Positions 52,378 through 60,046 of a stretch of DNA of 64,000 nucleotides are shown here, one piece after another. Positions within the stretch are counted from its first letter, which is position 1. Each line of letters opens with the position of its first letter. This DNA is from Phenylobacterium deserti (GTDB taxonomy: Bacteria > Pseudomonadota > Alphaproteobacteria > Caulobacterales > Caulobacteraceae): assembly GCF_003254705.1 (NCBI RefSeq), contig NZ_QFYR01000002.1, positions 62,001-126,000 of the forward strand. The letters are read 5' to 3'. The notes below the pieces were generated by a model. The model saw nothing but the letters and a program-made list of their open reading frames with translations. It did no database searches and was not told the origin of the DNA. Both the position numbers and the translations under genes were made by a program.

Positions 52378-52938
52378 TCAGCGGATCTGGGTCACTGCAA
52401 GTGAGCCGGCCGGAAGGGGTGTGATCGCCGGCTGGGCTTCTGCCAGGCCGAGCCAGTCCGCCCATTGGGCGCGATGAAGGATCACGATCTGACGGTCGTG
52501 GTAGGGCGCGATGTCCGGGCCTGGCGCGCAGGTCAGCATGGTGAAGCGGTCCTCACGAACCAGTCCGGCGATGCAGAACAGCTCTGACTCGGTGCTGGTG
52601 AAGAGCCACTTGGACTTCGGCGCCTTGTCGCCGGTGAACTCGTAGAAGCCATCGGCCGGGATCAAGCAGCGACCGACAGGGAAGCGGCGTCCTTCGGAAC
52701 GGAAGTTGATGATCGGTCCGCCTTTCCGGCCCGGCGGCGGCGGGAAGCCCCAGCGCAGTTGCTTCAGTTCAGCGCCTTCGGGCGATCCCACCAGGATCGG
52801 GGCGGGGTCGGTCGGACGAATGGAGTCGCGCGGCTCTAGGTTGGGCGCGCCGCCAGCCCAGTGCAGCGGGATCTGCTGCTGGCTGAACTCGAGAGCGATC
52901 CGGTCCAGCGCCTGCTTGAAGCGGTATTCGTTGCACAT
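52378..52938 (-). CDS. SRAP-domain protein (YedK/HMCES-like abasic-site sensor)
   Basis: 186 aa from ATG 52936-52938. Starts M-C-N-E-Y-R, so after Met removal Cys2 is the nucleophile that crosslinks to abasic sites in single-stranded DNA. Conserved NFRSEG (Asn/Arg), CLIPADGFYEF (Glu), and YHDRQIVIL (His) complete the active site. Protects DNA during replication stress. I found no perfect GTTC-N7-GTTC LexA box upstream. Confidence 0.95.
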   Translation of the reverse strand: MCNEYRFKQALDRIALEFSQQQIPLHWAGGAPNLEPRDSIRPTDPAPILVGSPEGAELKQLRWGFPPPPGRKGGPIINFRSEGRRFPVGRCLIPADGFYEFTGDKAPKSKWLFTSTESELFCIAGLVREDRFTMLTCAPGPDIAPYHDRQIVILHRAQWADWLGLAEAQPAITPLPAGSLAVTQIR

Positions 52939-52980
52939 CGCCCGCAGAGTGGGGCGGCGGATCACCTGTGAGCAACCGTA

Positions 52981-53007
52981 TAAAAACTACAATCCGCCAA
53001 GAGGCGG
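52981..53007 (-). terminator. Possible terminator after the S24 repressor gene
   Basis: On the minus strand CCGCC-TCTT-GGCGG (53007-52994) forms a 5-bp stem with tetraloop, followed by ATTGTAG and five T at 52982-52986. It starts 12 nt after the repressor stop. The T-run is set back from the stem, so strength is uncertain. Confidence 0.45.
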
Positions 53008-53018
53008 TTCTATGATCC

Positions 53019-53681
53019 TCATGCGACGCCGCGAATGATGCGGCGTGCCTGATAGGGGGGAATGATCGCGGTGATGTGGGCCGCCCAGCGCAGGCGGGCG
53101 TCGTGACGGGTCGGGCCGGCGACGCTTTCCAGGTCGAAGAGGCCGCCTCGCGAGCCGCGCAGCAGGCGCTTGACCAGCACCTCGTCAGTATCGACTTCGA
53201 CCACAACTACGTGGCCCAGCATGTCAGGGGTGGGCGGGGTCCGCTGGTCCTCGAAGTAGATCAGGGCGCCGTCGTCGGCGATGCCGCGCATCGAGTGGCC
53301 GACCACTCGCAGGGCCACGGCCTTGTCGGTGCCGCCAGGTGGAATAGGGGCCAAGTCACCAGCGTCCTGCCCCGTGGCGAAGAGGACCACGCCGTCGGGA
53401 TTAGCGCCCACGCGACCGATGATGGGCACATAACCGGGCTCGGCTGTGGGGCGCATAGGGCCGGCGGAGTCGTAGAGCCATTCGGGCCGGACGCCGAACG
53501 CGGCGGCGTACTCCTTGGCCCGTCGATAGGAGAAGGCGGCGTTGCCGTTCTCGTTCGAGGCGTAGGTGTTCCGGTTCCAGCCGAAAGCGTCCGCCGCCGC
53601 GGCGGCGGTTTCGAAGCCCTTCGCGATCCGGGCTTCGCGGAGCCGCTGAGGGCGGCTGTCCATGGAAGAGTCTGCGGTCAT
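53019..53681 (-). CDS. S24/LexA-like phage-type repressor (HTH plus peptidase S24)
   Basis: 220 aa from ATG 53679-53681 (214 aa if ATG 53661-53663 is used). N-terminal XRE helix-turn-helix (RLREARIAKGFETAAAAADAFGWNRNTYASNENG), then an S24 peptidase fold with Ser in RVVGHSMRGIADDG and Lys in EVLVKRLLRG, so self-cleavage is possible. Relative of C2/cI-type prophage repressors. It is divergent from a three-gene operon across 65 bp that contains two matching operators. Confidence 0.92.
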   Translation of the reverse strand: MTADSSMDSRPQRLREARIAKGFETAAAAADAFGWNRNTYASNENGNAAFSYRRAKEYAAAFGVRPEWLYDSAGPMRPTAEPGYVPIIGRVGANPDGVVLFATGQDAGDLAPIPPGGTDKAVALRVVGHSMRGIADDGALIYFEDQRTPPTPDMLGHVVVVEVDTDEVLVKRLLRGSRGGLFDLESVAGPTRHDARLRWAAHITAIIPPYQARRIIRGVA

Positions 53682-53687
53682 CTGCCG

Positions 53688-53704
53688 CTGTAAAAAACAT
53701 ACAG
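53688..53704. promoter_or_regulatory. Operator O1 of the S24 repressor
   Basis: CTGTAAAAAACATACAG: arms CTGTA/TACAG around a 7-bp centre, 17 bp in total. It lies 6 nt upstream of the repressor ATG. Same arms and total length as O2, with centres 35 bp apart. Confidence 0.75.
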
Positions 53705-53722
53705 GAAAAATTTGCGCAAGCC

Positions 53723-53739
53723 CTGTACCTTTCGTACAG
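53723..53739. promoter_or_regulatory. Operator O2 of the S24 repressor
   Basis: CTGTACCTTTCGTACAG: perfect 6-bp arms CTGTAC/GTACAG with a 5-bp spacer. It overlaps a candidate -10 (TACAGT, 53735-53740) that is 17 bp from TTGCGC (53712-53717), predicting a start near the ATG at 53747 and therefore a leaderless message repressed when O2 is occupied. Confidence 0.75.
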
Positions 53740-53746
53740 TTCACGC

Positions 53747-53998
53747 ATGGCGACAGTACATCACATAAATTCCACTCACGCGAGCATCAGCTATGCGGCG
53801 CTTCGTCATGGGGGTGAACCTCCGGCGCGGGCGCGATCGCTGCTGGGGCTGGACGCGATCGTAGCGGGGCGGCTGGAGCGGCTGTTCCAGACGCGAGGGC
53901 GGACGGAGGAGGCGGCGATGCGGCCGAAGTTCGCGCGGTGCGAGGCCCACGTTGCGGCCGTGCTGAGGGAGGGCGGGTTCCCCGCTCTGGTGCGATGA
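53747..53998 (+). CDS. Small basic protein, first gene of the repressor-controlled operon
   Basis: 83 aa. Basic, Arg/Ala-rich (ALRHGGEPPARARSLLGLDAIVAGRLERLFQTRG, then RCEAHVAAVLREGGFPALVR). No recognised domain. No ribosome site precedes the ATG; the promoter geometry predicts a leaderless transcript. Its stop overlaps the next gene (ATGA at 53995-53998). By layout it occupies the position of an early gene in a phage-like switch. Confidence 0.6.
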   Translation: MATVHHINSTHASISYAALRHGGEPPARARSLLGLDAIVAGRLERLFQTRGRTEEAAMRPKFARCEAHVAAVLREGGFPALVR

Positions 53999-54192
53999 GC
54001 GCGGGGCTGGAGGATGCGGCCAAGCTGGTTGCGGGGGCGCTGAGCCGACGCAAGCCGGAGGAGCGGGGCGAGTTCCTGCGCCAGCTGCTCGCGCACACGG
54101 CGGCCGGCCTGGTGATCATCCAAGGCGAGCGGGAGGCCGGAGAGGCCGTCTACCGGTTGGCGGATGCGGTGGTGGCGCGCGGCGCGCGCTGA
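53995..54192 (+). CDS. Small helical protein, second gene of the operon
   Basis: 65 aa from ATG 53995. Predicted all-helical: GLEDAAKLVAGALSRRKPEERGEFLRQLLAHTAAGLVIIQGEREAGEAVYRLADAVV. No family recognised. Translationally coupled to the preceding gene (ATGA). Confidence 0.6.
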   Translation: MSAGLEDAAKLVAGALSRRKPEERGEFLRQLLAHTAAGLVIIQGEREAGEAVYRLADAVVARGAR

Positions 54193-54225
54193 GCGAAAAC
54201 AACGACTTACAGGAAGGAGCGGCGC

Positions 54226-54801
54226 ATGGGACGCGCTTGGGATCCCGCGCGGGACACGCGCGAGCGGCTGCTCATGCTCGAGCAGCGGGAAAAGGCGCGG
54301 GCGCAGGCCCGGGCCGTGGCGGAGGGCGTGGCGGAGACCGTGGCCCTGTCGAAGCGGCGGGGCTCCGCCTTCAGCAAGGAGCCGGCCGGCAAGGGCGGGC
54401 GCGAGACGCCGTATCAGCGGCGCACCGGGCTGGACTGGCTGCACCACAAGGGGCGGATCAACGACGGCCAGAAGGCGGCGGGCGAGCGCTACGGCGCGTG
54501 CTTTCGGCGGGCCGAGGCGGAGGCGCCGATCGGCTCGACACTGGAGATCCAGCCGGGCGGAGGCTCACGCGGCGAGCCGGCGCTGGAGGTGGTGCTGAGG
54601 GTGGCGGCGCGCAGGGCGCGGGCGCGGGAGGAACTGGAGGGCCTGCGTTCGAGGCTGATGGCGCAGCCCGATCTGGTGGGCGCGTGCGATATGATCTGCG
54701 GGCGCGAGCTGACGCCGCGGGAAGCGGGCGGCGGAGAGCGAGAGGGGCTGCGTCTGGAGGCCGTGCTGAAGGTCGCGCTAGATCTTCTGGGCGCAGGTTG
54801 A
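54226..54801 (+). CDS. DUF6456-like protein, third gene of the repressor-controlled operon
   Basis: 191 aa with AAGGAG upstream of ATG 54226. Arg/Ala-rich N-terminal helix, then RRTGLDWLHHKGRINDGQKAAGERYGACFRRAE, which resembles the core of DUF6456 proteins (pattern L-x-W-L-x3-K-G-x-I-x3-Q-x-A-A-G-E-R), and a helical C-terminus with EVVLRVAARRARAREELEGLRS. Related proteins occur with phage-like regulators in alphaproteobacteria. Probably a DNA-binding or transcription-control protein; function is inference. Confidence 0.6.
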   Translation: MGRAWDPARDTRERLLMLEQREKARAQARAVAEGVAETVALSKRRGSAFSKEPAGKGGRETPYQRRTGLDWLHHKGRINDGQKAAGERYGACFRRAEAEAPIGSTLEIQPGGGSRGEPALEVVLRVAARRARAREELEGLRSRLMAQPDLVGACDMICGRELTPREAGGGEREGLRLEAVLKVALDLLGAG

Positions 54802-54918
54802 CGCGGCGCCCCGGGTCGAGGGAACCTTAGCCTGTCACATGTTATTTTGGTGCGTGGCCATCCCAAGCGTGAGCTCAGCTCTGGGCGGGGCGGTACCTTC
54901 CAACCGCCTGGAGGCCTG

Positions 54919-57081
54919 ATGTCGGCAGCGCCCGACTCGACGAGTTGCCACGCCGAGCCCATCCACATCCCAGGATCCATCCAGCCGCACGGACTGCTGC
55001 TGATTGCGGATCGTGACCTGCTGACCATCCGAGCCGTGGCCGGGGACGTGGAGCGGCGGCTGGGCGTGACCGACTGGTTGGGTGCGAACCTGGCGAGCGT
55101 GATCGGCGACGAACTCGCCGCCACGGTGGGACGCGCCGCCCACTCCGGCGGAGCGTCTGGCTATGCGGGGCAGCTTCGCACCGAGGCCGGCGAGTTGCTC
55201 GACGTCAGCGCCCACCAGGCCGGTGAATTCATGCTGGTGGAGCTGGAGCCCGGGGTTGGCGCGGCCACGTCGGCTTCCGCCGTGCTCGGGATGCTGGAGC
55301 GCGCCGGCGCCAACTTCGAGCGGGCCGCGAACTTGCAGGAGCTGTGCGAGCGAGCCGCGCGGGAGTTCCGGGGCGTCACCGGCTTCGACCGGGTGATGGT
55401 CTACCGCTTCTTGGACGACGCGGCCGGCGTGGTCTTGGCCGAGGACCGGGCGGCTGGCATGGACTCGTTCCTGAACCACCATTTCCCGGGGTCGGACATC
55501 CCCTCGCAGGCGCGCGCCCTCTATGTGCGCAATCTCGTGCGGGTGATCCCCAGCGCGGTCTACGAGCCGGCGCCGATCCGCCCGCGCGAGCCGGGCGGCG
55601 GCGCCCTGGACCTTTCCGACAGCGCCCTGCGCAGCGTCTCGCCCATCCACCTGCGCTACCTTCAGAACATGGGCGTGGGAGCGTCGGCCTCTGTGTCGAT
55701 CGTGGTGGACGGACGCCTGTGGGGGCTGATCGCCTGCCACCACGCGACGCCCCGGCTGCTGACCTATGACCAGCGGGCGGCCTGCCGGACCCTAGCCTCG
55801 GGCCTGGCCCGTCAGATCAAGGGGCGGCAGGAGGCCGAGGCCTATCGAGAGCGCGTCCGCCTGCGCGGTCTGGAAGACGAGATCCGCGAACTGCTGCGGC
55901 AGGACGACGAACTGGACCTCAGCCTGACCGACCACCTGGACCAGGTGCGCCGGATGCTGGCGGCCGACAGCTTCGCCTTGCTGAGCGGGACGCAGACGCT
56001 GTGCTCGGGCGCCTGTCCTGGCGAGGCGCACCTGCAGGAGGTGGCGGCCTGGGTGCGGGCCAACCATTCCAACGCGCCGTTCGCCACCCACCGCTTGGGC
56101 TCCGTGTTCTCGCCGGCGCAGGAGTTCCAGGAGATCGGCAGCGGCTTGCTGGCGGTGGTGCTGCCGGGTCAGGAGCCCACCACCCTGATGTGGTTCCGGG
56201 CCGAGCGGGTGCAGGTGGTCGAATGGGCCGGCAACCCACACGCCGCAGTCAAGGTGGGCCCGCTGGGCACGCTGACGCCGCGCTCCTCGTTCGAGGCCTG
56301 GCGCGAGCAGGTGAGAGGGGTCGCCCAGCCCTGGTCCTTGCCGGAGATCGAGGCGGCGGGACGGCTGCGCCGAAGCCTGCTGGAGCTGCGTCAGCAACGT
56401 CGCCTGGGTGAGCTGAACACCCGCCTTGGCGCTTCGGTGGCCGAAAAGGACGGCCTGCTGGAGCAAAAGGAAGTGCTGCTGCGGGAGATGAACCACCGGG
56501 TGCAGAACAGTCTGGCGCTGGTTTCCAGCTTTCTGGCGCTGCAGGCTCGGGCGTCGGACAAGCCCGATCTGCAGGCGGCGCTGGAGGAAGCCCGCCGCCG
56601 GCTGGGCGCCGTGGCCATGGCGCACCGACGGCTCTACCGCGCCGATCAGATCGAGACCATCGACATGGCCCGCTACATCGACGACCTGTGGGCGGATGTG
56701 GCCGAGTCCTTGGGGCCGGAGTGGAGGCGCGAAACGGTGCTGACGCTGGCCCCCATCCTGCTGCCGACGGACCGGGCGGTGACCCTGGGCCTGATCCTGA
56801 CCGAGCTGGTGATCAACGCCAACAAGTACGCCTATGGCGGCGCGCCAGGCCCGCTCGCCATCACCCTTGAGGCGTCAGGGAGCGATCTGCGCCTGATCGT
56901 GGCCGATCGTGGCAGCGGCCGGCCAGCGTCGGCCGCTTCGGGGTTCGGCAGCCGGATGATGAATGGTCTGGTGAGCCAGCTCGCCGGCGTGCTGGAGTAC
57001 GAGGACAACATGCCCGGTCTAAGGGCGGTGCTCTCGGCGCCGATCAGCCACGATGCGAGTTTAAGACCGAGCGCGGGCTGA
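54919..57081 (+). CDS. Bacteriophytochrome sensor histidine kinase
   Basis: 720 aa from ATG 54919 with GGAGG 5 nt upstream. Chromophore Cys10 in SCHAEPIHIPGSIQPHG (biliverdin attachment), PAS (10-110), GAF (about 130-310) with FPGSDIPSQARALYVRN, the P-I-H-L-R-Y-L-Q-N-M-G-V motif and LIACHHATPR (His), PHY (about 320-500), then a HisKA_2/HWE-type kinase with REMNHRVQNSLALVSSF and LTELVINANKYAYGG. Red/far-red light sensor. No heme oxygenase or partner regulator gene is in the window, so the chromophore supply lies elsewhere. Confidence 0.96.
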   Translation: MSAAPDSTSCHAEPIHIPGSIQPHGLLLIADRDLLTIRAVAGDVERRLGVTDWLGANLASVIGDELAATVGRAAHSGGASGYAGQLRTEAGELLDVSAHQAGEFMLVELEPGVGAATSASAVLGMLERAGANFERAANLQELCERAAREFRGVTGFDRVMVYRFLDDAAGVVLAEDRAAGMDSFLNHHFPGSDIPSQARALYVRNLVRVIPSAVYEPAPIRPREPGGGALDLSDSALRSVSPIHLRYLQNMGVGASASVSIVVDGRLWGLIACHHATPRLLTYDQRAACRTLASGLARQIKGRQEAEAYRERVRLRGLEDEIRELLRQDDELDLSLTDHLDQVRRMLAADSFALLSGTQTLCSGACPGEAHLQEVAAWVRANHSNAPFATHRLGSVFSPAQEFQEIGSGLLAVVLPGQEPTTLMWFRAERVQVVEWAGNPHAAVKVGPLGTLTPRSSFEAWREQVRGVAQPWSLPEIEAAGRLRRSLLELRQQRRLGELNTRLGASVAEKDGLLEQKEVLLREMNHRVQNSLALVSSFLALQARASDKPDLQAALEEARRRLGAVAMAHRRLYRADQIETIDMARYIDDLWADVAESLGPEWRRETVLTLAPILLPTDRAVTLGLILTELVINANKYAYGGAPGPLAITLEASGSDLRLIVADRGSGRPASAASGFGSRMMNGLVSQLAGVLEYEDNMPGLRAVLSAPISHDASLRPSAG

Positions 57082-57120
57082 AGCGTCGCCTTGGCCCGCG
57101 GACAAGGTGGGAGGTTGAGG

Positions 57121-58242
57121 ATGCTGGGATCTGCGCGGCGGCTGATGGGAGCTCTGGCGGCGGGCTTGGCGCTGGGCGCGGCCTGTCCGGCGGCCGCTCA
57201 GACGGGCAGCATGGATCCGGAGCTCCTGAAGCCCAACCTGGTGGAGGTGGAGCCTGGACGTCGGCTGCACATCGCCTGCACGGGGAAAGGCTCGCCGACG
57301 ATCCTGTTCGAACAGGGCGGCGAGGGCTCCATCGCCAACTGGCGCAAGGTCCAGGCGCAGGCGTCGGCGATCAGCCGGACCTGCTTCTACGATCGAGCAG
57401 GCTTCGGCCTGAGCGATCCGCCCAAGGACCCGGTGGACGGGATCCATGTGACCGACGACCTGCGACGCCTGCTGCTGGCCGCGGACATCCGCGGACCTGT
57501 GGTGCTGGTCGGCCATTCGATCGGGGGCTTCTACTCGACGCTGTTCGCCGACCGGTTTCCGCAGCAGGTGGCCGGCATGGTGCTGGTGGACCCGGGCTTC
57601 GCCGGCCAGTGGGCGCCGACCGGCCGGCAGCGCCGGCGTGAACTGCAGGCCATGGCCAAAGGTGGTCAGAAACTGAAAGCCTGCGCCGAACTCGCCCGCC
57701 AGGGCGCGTTGAGAGCCGACGCGCCGCAGGGCTGCTTCAGCCTCGCTCCGGACCTGACCCCCGCAGAAACGGAGTACGTGCTGAAGGGCTTCACCCGGCC
57801 GTCCTGGTACGAGGCCGAGGTGGAGCAGTCGAACAACTACTTTCCGTCCGGCGCCGAGCCGGAAAGCCTGAGCTGGAAGCAGGAACGTCTGGCGCGCCGC
57901 GACTTCGGGAACATGCCGTTGGTGGTGCTGTCGGCGCAGACGCCGCCGCGCGAGCCGGTGCAGAACGACAAGGCCTATGCCGAGGCCTCCGCCCGCTGGA
58001 AGGAGGGGCACCGCAGGCTGGCGGCGCGCTCGACGCGCGGCGAATGGCGAGAGGTGGCGGGCGCCACCCACTTCATCCAGCTGGATCAGCCTGCAGCCGT
58101 GGTGGAGGCGATCAGCCAGGTAGTGGCCCAGGCGCGCGAGAGCGCGGCGCCGGCGCCCAAGGCCGCCAAGGGGAAGGCGACCAAGGGCAAGGCTGCCAAG
58201 CCGCGAAAGCCGGCTGCCAAAGCGGCCGGCAAGGCGCGGTAA
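57121..58242 (+). CDS. Exported alpha/beta hydrolase with Lys/Ala-rich tail
   Basis: 373 aa from ATG 57121 (GGGAGG upstream). Signal peptide LMGALAAGLALGAACPAAAQ. Alpha/beta fold: ILFEQGGEGSIANW (oxyanion region), FYDRAGFGLSDPP, nucleophile elbow LVGHSIGGFYS, acid region and catalytic His in GATHFIQLDQP. The last ~30 residues (KAAKGKATKGKAAKPRKPAA) are a histone-H1-like basic tail, unusual for a periplasmic or secreted enzyme. Substrate unknown. Confidence 0.88.
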   Translation: MLGSARRLMGALAAGLALGAACPAAAQTGSMDPELLKPNLVEVEPGRRLHIACTGKGSPTILFEQGGEGSIANWRKVQAQASAISRTCFYDRAGFGLSDPPKDPVDGIHVTDDLRRLLLAADIRGPVVLVGHSIGGFYSTLFADRFPQQVAGMVLVDPGFAGQWAPTGRQRRRELQAMAKGGQKLKACAELARQGALRADAPQGCFSLAPDLTPAETEYVLKGFTRPSWYEAEVEQSNNYFPSGAEPESLSWKQERLARRDFGNMPLVVLSAQTPPREPVQNDKAYAEASARWKEGHRRLAARSTRGEWREVAGATHFIQLDQPAAVVEAISQVVAQARESAAPAPKAAKGKATKGKAAKPRKPAAKAAGKAR

Positions 58243-58248
58243 GCGAAT

Positions 58249-58270
58249 GCGTCCGGGCGAACCCGGACGC
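58249..58270. terminator. Hairpin between convergent hydrolase and methyltransferase genes
   Basis: Nine-bp stem GCGTCCGGG/CCCGGACGC with a CGAA loop. It lies 6 nt after the hydrolase stop and 7 nt after the convergent stop, so it can serve both directions. There is no T-run on either side, so termination may need Rho. Confidence 0.55.
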
Positions 58271-58277
58271 CGCAGGA

Positions 58278-59099
58278 TCAGCGGGGTTTGACGAACTTCA
58301 GGGTCATGCGGTCGCTTTCGCCGATGGCCGCATACTTGGCCCGATCCACGTCGCCCGCGCGATAGGTGGGCGGCAGCGTCCAGACGCCGTTCGGATGGTC
58401 CGTGGTGTCCTTCGGGTTGGCGTTCACCTCGGACGCGCCGACGTACTGGAAGCCCGCAGCCTCAGCCAGACGGCGCACAGTGGAGACCTTGAGGTAGCCG
58501 CTGGTCTTCTCGCGCGCCGTGTCGGCGCTTTCCGGCAGGCGGTGATCGACCACGCCCAGAACGCCGCCTGGCTTCAGCATGGCGAACATCTGGCGGAAGG
58601 CGGCGTCAGCGAAGGGCGTATCGCCCATCATCATGTTGTGGACGTTGCGGAAGGTCACGACGACGTCGGCCGTGCCGTCCGGAACGCCGGGCCCGCCCTG
58701 GGCCGGGAAGGCCCCGACCTTGATCTTGCCGTAGAGAGCCGGGTTGGCCTCCATCATCTTGCGGACGCCGGCCTGACCGCGTTCGGGCGCCACGGCGTAG
58801 TAGGTCCCGCCGTTGGCCAGATAGGGGGCGAGGATCTCAGTGTACCAGCCGCCGCCCGGCCAGATCTCGACCACCGTGTCGGTGGGGTCGACCTCGAAGA
58901 AGTCCAGGGTTTCGACCGGGTGCCGGTAGCGATCACGTTGCGTGTTGGCGGGCGTGCGGGTCGGCGCCGCCACCGCGGCCTTTAGAGCCGACTGGCGCGC
59001 GGCGGGCGTCTGGGCGGCGGCCGGCGTGCCGATCATCGCCACGGGCGCGGCGGTCGCAATCAGGGCGGCAGCCAGGGTGAAGGTGGTGACGGTTCTCAT
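58278..59099 (-). CDS. Exported methyltransferase-like protein
   Basis: 273 aa from ATG 59097-59099 with GGAGGGCC upstream. Signal peptide TFTLAAALIATAAPVAMIGTPAAAQ, then a class I methyltransferase-like Rossmann fold: VVEIWPGGGWYTEILAPYL (motif I-like), VVVTFRNVHNMM, LKPGGVLGVVDHRLP, RLAEAAGFQYVGASEV. It belongs to the predicted exported methyltransferase group (COG4798). A SAM-dependent reaction outside the cytoplasm would be unexpected, so the catalytic role is uncertain. Confidence 0.85.
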   Translation of the reverse strand: MRTVTTFTLAAALIATAAPVAMIGTPAAAQTPAARQSALKAAVAAPTRTPANTQRDRYRHPVETLDFFEVDPTDTVVEIWPGGGWYTEILAPYLANGGTYYAVAPERGQAGVRKMMEANPALYGKIKVGAFPAQGGPGVPDGTADVVVTFRNVHNMMMGDTPFADAAFRQMFAMLKPGGVLGVVDHRLPESADTAREKTSGYLKVSTVRRLAEAAGFQYVGASEVNANPKDTTDHPNGVWTLPPTYRAGDVDRAKYAAIGESDRMTLKFVKPR

Positions 59100-59237
59100 G
59101 AGGCCCTCCGTTTGAATTGCGGCGACTGTCCGACACAGACGTCGTCCGCACAAGACGCGTTGGCTGGAAGGCTGCGGGGTCCGCCGCCCGTCCACGCCAG
59201 CGCGAGACGAGCGGAGGGTCTGCTCAGGTGGAGCGGA

Positions 59238-59861
59238 TCAGGCCGCCGGCGCGAGCTTGAACTCGGCCTCGAGGTGCAGGGTGACTTCATCGCCGACCAT
59301 GGGGACAGCGTAGTTCACACCGAAGTCTGAGCGCTTGATCTTGGTCGTACCGTCGAAGCCCAGGGAATAGGTCTTGTCGAGCGGGTTGACGCCGGACTGG
59401 TGGAAGTCAGCGCGGATGGTCACGGGCTTGGTCACGCCGCGCAGGGTCAGCTCGCCTGTGATGTCGGCGGTGTCCTTGTCGACCAGCTTCAGGCTCGTAG
59501 AGCGGAAGGTGGCGGTCGGGTGGTTGGCGACGTCCAGGAAGTCGGCCGTCTTCAGGTGCTTGTCGAGCGCTTCGTTCAGGGTGCCGACCTGGGTGGTGTC
59601 CACCTTGACCTCGAGCTTGGCCGCCTGGGGCGACTTGGGATCGATCTGCAGCGTGCCCGTGCCGCCGGCGAACTGGCCGGTATAGGTGGAGAAGCCCAGG
59701 TGATTGACCGACCAGGTGATCTTGGAGTGAGCCGGGTCGAGGTTGTAGCGGCCGGCGCGGACCTGAGCTGGATCGCGGTTGAAGGCGTCCTGGGCCTGGA
59801 GGGCGCCGGTGGCGAGAAGGGCGACGGCGGCGCCGGCGAGAACGGAAAGCTTCAGCGACAA
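59238..59861 (-). CDS. YceI family periplasmic lipocalin-like protein
   Basis: 207 aa starting at TTG 59859-59861, which follows AGGAA at the right distance; a longer open frame upstream lacks a ribosome site. Signal peptide LSVLAGAAVALLATGALQAQ. YceI barrel: YNLDPAHSKITWSVNHLGFSTYTGQF, FLDVANHPTATFRSTSL, ITGELTLRGVTKPVTIRADF, DFGVNYAVPMVGDEVTLHLE. Binds polyisoprenoid or amphiphilic lipids in homologues. Confidence 0.93.
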   Translation of the reverse strand: MSLKLSVLAGAAVALLATGALQAQDAFNRDPAQVRAGRYNLDPAHSKITWSVNHLGFSTYTGQFAGGTGTLQIDPKSPQAAKLEVKVDTTQVGTLNEALDKHLKTADFLDVANHPTATFRSTSLKLVDKDTADITGELTLRGVTKPVTIRADFHQSGVNPLDKTYSLGFDGTTKIKRSDFGVNYAVPMVGDEVTLHLEAEFKLAPAA

Positions 59862-60046
59862 GGCAGGGTTTCCTGAACAGCTGTGAGGAGCCAATCAGGT
59901 GGCTTGCAGCTTAGCTGCGATAAAGCGGGCGGCGGGTGTTTCACTACTACCCAGGCGGAAACAATCGCAGCGAGAGACTGGCCCTGGGCCGGCGCGCCGC
60001 TAGTATCCCGGGCCCGACCACACACCGCCCCAGCAGGAGCAGGCGA

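Noticed and set aside
52939..53018. LexA (SOS) box upstream of the SRAP gene
   Set aside because: Only one GTTC is present (near 53007) and the second half 7 bp on reads CTCA, so the GTTC-N7-GTTC pattern is not met.
53747..54801. Complete prophage
   Set aside because: No integrase, terminase, capsid, tail or lysis gene and no attachment repeats seen; only a regulator-type module.
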